Below are positions 13,853 through 14,762 of a DNA stretch of 14,762 nucleotides, in pieces. The stretch spans positions 1 through 14,762 of the forward strand of contig DAXQ01000038.1 of NCBI GenBank assembly GCA_002506485.1, given 5' to 3'. Below the pieces are notes generated by a model. That model was not told the origin of the DNA. It ran no database searches and saw nothing but the letters and a program-made list of their open reading frames with translations. The DNA is from Euryarchaeota archaeon UBA136. Its GTDB lineage: Archaea; Thermoplasmatota; Poseidoniia; MGIII; CG-Epi1. The position numbers were made by a program, and so were the translations under genes. Numbering within the stretch: the first letter of the stretch is position 1; each line of letters starts with the position of its first letter.

Positions 13853-13871
13853 TTGGACCAAATTAGTCCTA
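13853..13871. promoter_or_regulatory. Putative Rrf2/IscR-type operator palindrome
   Basis: The plus strand has arms TTGGACC and AGTCCTA around an AAATT centre. The core GACCAAATTAGTC differs at one position from the IscR type 1 core GACT-R-WWW-Y-AGTC; the outer flanks match poorly. It lies between the predicted suf TATA box and transcription start, a typical repressor position. Confidence 0.55.
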
Positions 13872-13879
13872 TTTAAAAG
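13870..13879 (-). promoter_or_regulatory. Putative TATA box of the suf operon
   Basis: The minus strand reads CTTTTAAATA, preceded by AGGTGA as a possible BRE. The predicted start near 13849 gives a leader of about 18 nt carrying the GAGGTGA ribosome binding site at 13840-13846. Confidence 0.5.
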
Positions 13880-13907
13880 TCACCTTTGTAAAACGACTGA
13901 ACATTAC

Positions 13908-13915
13908 ATTTATAT
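13908..13915 (+). promoter_or_regulatory. Putative TATA box for nadA
   Basis: ATTTATAT centred near 13912 predicts a start near 13938, a few bases before ATG 13945. This makes the in-frame ATG at 13918 unlikely as a start. Confidence 0.45.
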
Positions 13916-13944
13916 CCATGCATATTGCGTGCAATCAGGTACCT

Positions 13945-14762
13945 ATGGAATCTAGTTCTGCCGTAACTCATGATCTGACCTTGGAGTCTGTAAAAGAAGC
14001 GATTTATTCACGTAACAGTCCCACTTTGACTCCAATAGATATTGAGGCCCATGCAACCACTGTACATAGAATACTTGAGTTGAAGAAGAAGCATAATGTG
14101 GTCATACTTGGTCACAATTACATGGAACCCCTAGTCTTTGGTATTTCCGAACAGAATGAACAAGGAGATTCCCTTGAATTGAGTATGAGTGCGGTTCAGA
14201 CCGATTCTCAGTATATTATATTCAATGGCGTGAGATTCATGGCAGAGACTGCCAAGGTCCTGAATCCTGAAAAGACGGTTCTGATTGCTGATAAAACGGC
14301 TGGCTGTTCGTTGGCTGATGATTTTAGTGCTCAGGATGTAAGGAATCTCAAGGAGAAATACCCTGGTGTACCGGTCATGATCTATATCAATAGTTATGCC
14401 GAAGCGAAAGCTGAATGTGATGTTTGTTGTACCTCAGCTAATGCGGAACGAATAGCTCTGGAAATGCCCGGAGACGAATTAATATTTGTCCCGGATCTCT
14501 TATTTGCTCAGAATCTGGAAATGGTCTTAAAGGGAAAGAAGAAAATCTTGTATCCTGGAAACGATGATGGTACTAAGGGCGTAGTCTGTCAAGTTCACGA
14601 GAAATTTAGTTTAGAGGACATATTGTCCGTTAGAAGAACATTTGGAATTGATAGGGATAATGAAAATCGGATGCTTTATGTTCATTGGGAATGTAAACCA
14701 GAAGTATTGCAGGAGGCCGATTTCTATGGAAGTACCTCCCAGATTAGTAATGACATTTCCCG
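13945..14762 (+). CDS. nadA: Quinolinate synthase NadA, N-terminal part (runs off the right edge)
   Basis: 272 codons are visible and the frame is open to the edge. Family blocks in order: VVILGHNYM (52-60), GDSLELS (74-80), FNGVRFMAETAKVLNPEK (93-110), AGCSLAD (119-125), CDVCCTSANA (158-167) and HWECKPEVLQEADFYGSTSQI (247-267). The likely 4Fe-4S ligands are Cys121, Cys162 (in CTSxNA) and Cys250. NadA condenses iminoaspartate with dihydroxyacetone phosphate to quinolinate in NAD synthesis; its cluster is oxygen-sensitive. A partner nadB or nadC is not in view. ATG 13945 fits the TATA position; ATG 13918 in frame is an alternative adding nine residues. The gene is divergent from the suf operon across 113 bp, placing an Fe-S client beside the Fe-S machinery. 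Confidence 0.95.
   Translation, partial: MESSSAVTHDLTLESVKEAIYSRNSPTLTPIDIEAHATTVHRILELKKKHNVVILGHNYMEPLVFGISEQNEQGDSLELSMSAVQTDSQYIIFNGVRFMAETAKVLNPEKTVLIADKTAGCSLADDFSAQDVRNLKEKYPGVPVMIYINSYAEAKAECDVCCTSANAERIALEMPGDELIFVPDLLFAQNLEMVLKGKKKILYPGNDDGTKGVVCQVHEKFSLEDILSVRRTFGIDRDNENRMLYVHWECKPEVLQEADFYGSTSQISNDIS

Noticed and set aside
13918..13944. Upstream in-frame ATG for nadA adding nine residues
   Set aside because: It lies almost on the TATA-like element, before the predicted transcription start.

Overview
The window is a moderately AT-rich, gene-dense stretch that looks archaeal, most plausibly a marine Thermoplasmatota-like euryarchaeon (Marine Group II/III type). The archaeal reading rests on three things. 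A secreted protein ends in a PGF-CTERM-like sorting tail. An archaeosortase-family protein is encoded about 500 bp downstream of it. Several genes start directly at ATG or GTG with a TATA-like element about 26 bp upstream, as leaderless archaeal transcripts do. Several metabolic genes nevertheless have a bacterial flavour: fused GcvP, RibA-type GTP cyclohydrolase II, and a SUF operon headed by an Rrf2/IscR-family regulator. I cannot place the organism more precisely from sequence alone.

Layout. Positions 1-1701 (minus strand) carry a short cluster: a DUF2203 protein, an unrecognised 98-aa protein, a SerB-like HAD phosphatase, and the 5' part of a secreted aspartate-rich protein that runs off the left edge. 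Divergent from it, 1797-4858 (plus) encodes a single-chain glycine dehydrogenase overlapping a small glutaredoxin-like protein, followed by a T-tract. Positions 4956-7176 (plus) hold a secreted PGF-CTERM-like protein, a Nudix hydrolase and an archaeosortase-family membrane protein. The last of these meets the next operon tail to tail, with stop codons overlapping on opposite strands.

Positions 7173-13831 (minus) form one tightly packed operon, in transcription order: Rrf2-family regulator, sufB, sufC, sufD, sufS, sufU, sufT, a TusA-like protein, ribA. Junctions are abutting, overlapping by 4 bases, or separated by 2-4 bases. SufS with SufU would supply sulfide, SufBCD would be the ATP-driven Fe-S scaffold, SufT would help maturation, and the TusA-like protein may be a sulfur carrier. 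An imperfect palindrome resembling the core of the IscR type 1 operator lies between the predicted TATA box and the transcription start of this operon. This suggests autoregulation of an archaeal promoter by a bacterial-type Fe-S-sensing repressor.

Divergent from the operon, from 13945 to the right edge, is nadA. It encodes quinolinate synthase, itself a 4Fe-4S enzyme and a natural client of SUF. No tRNA, rRNA, CRISPR array, insertion sequence or obvious prophage gene was seen. No intergenic gap exceeds about 115 bp.
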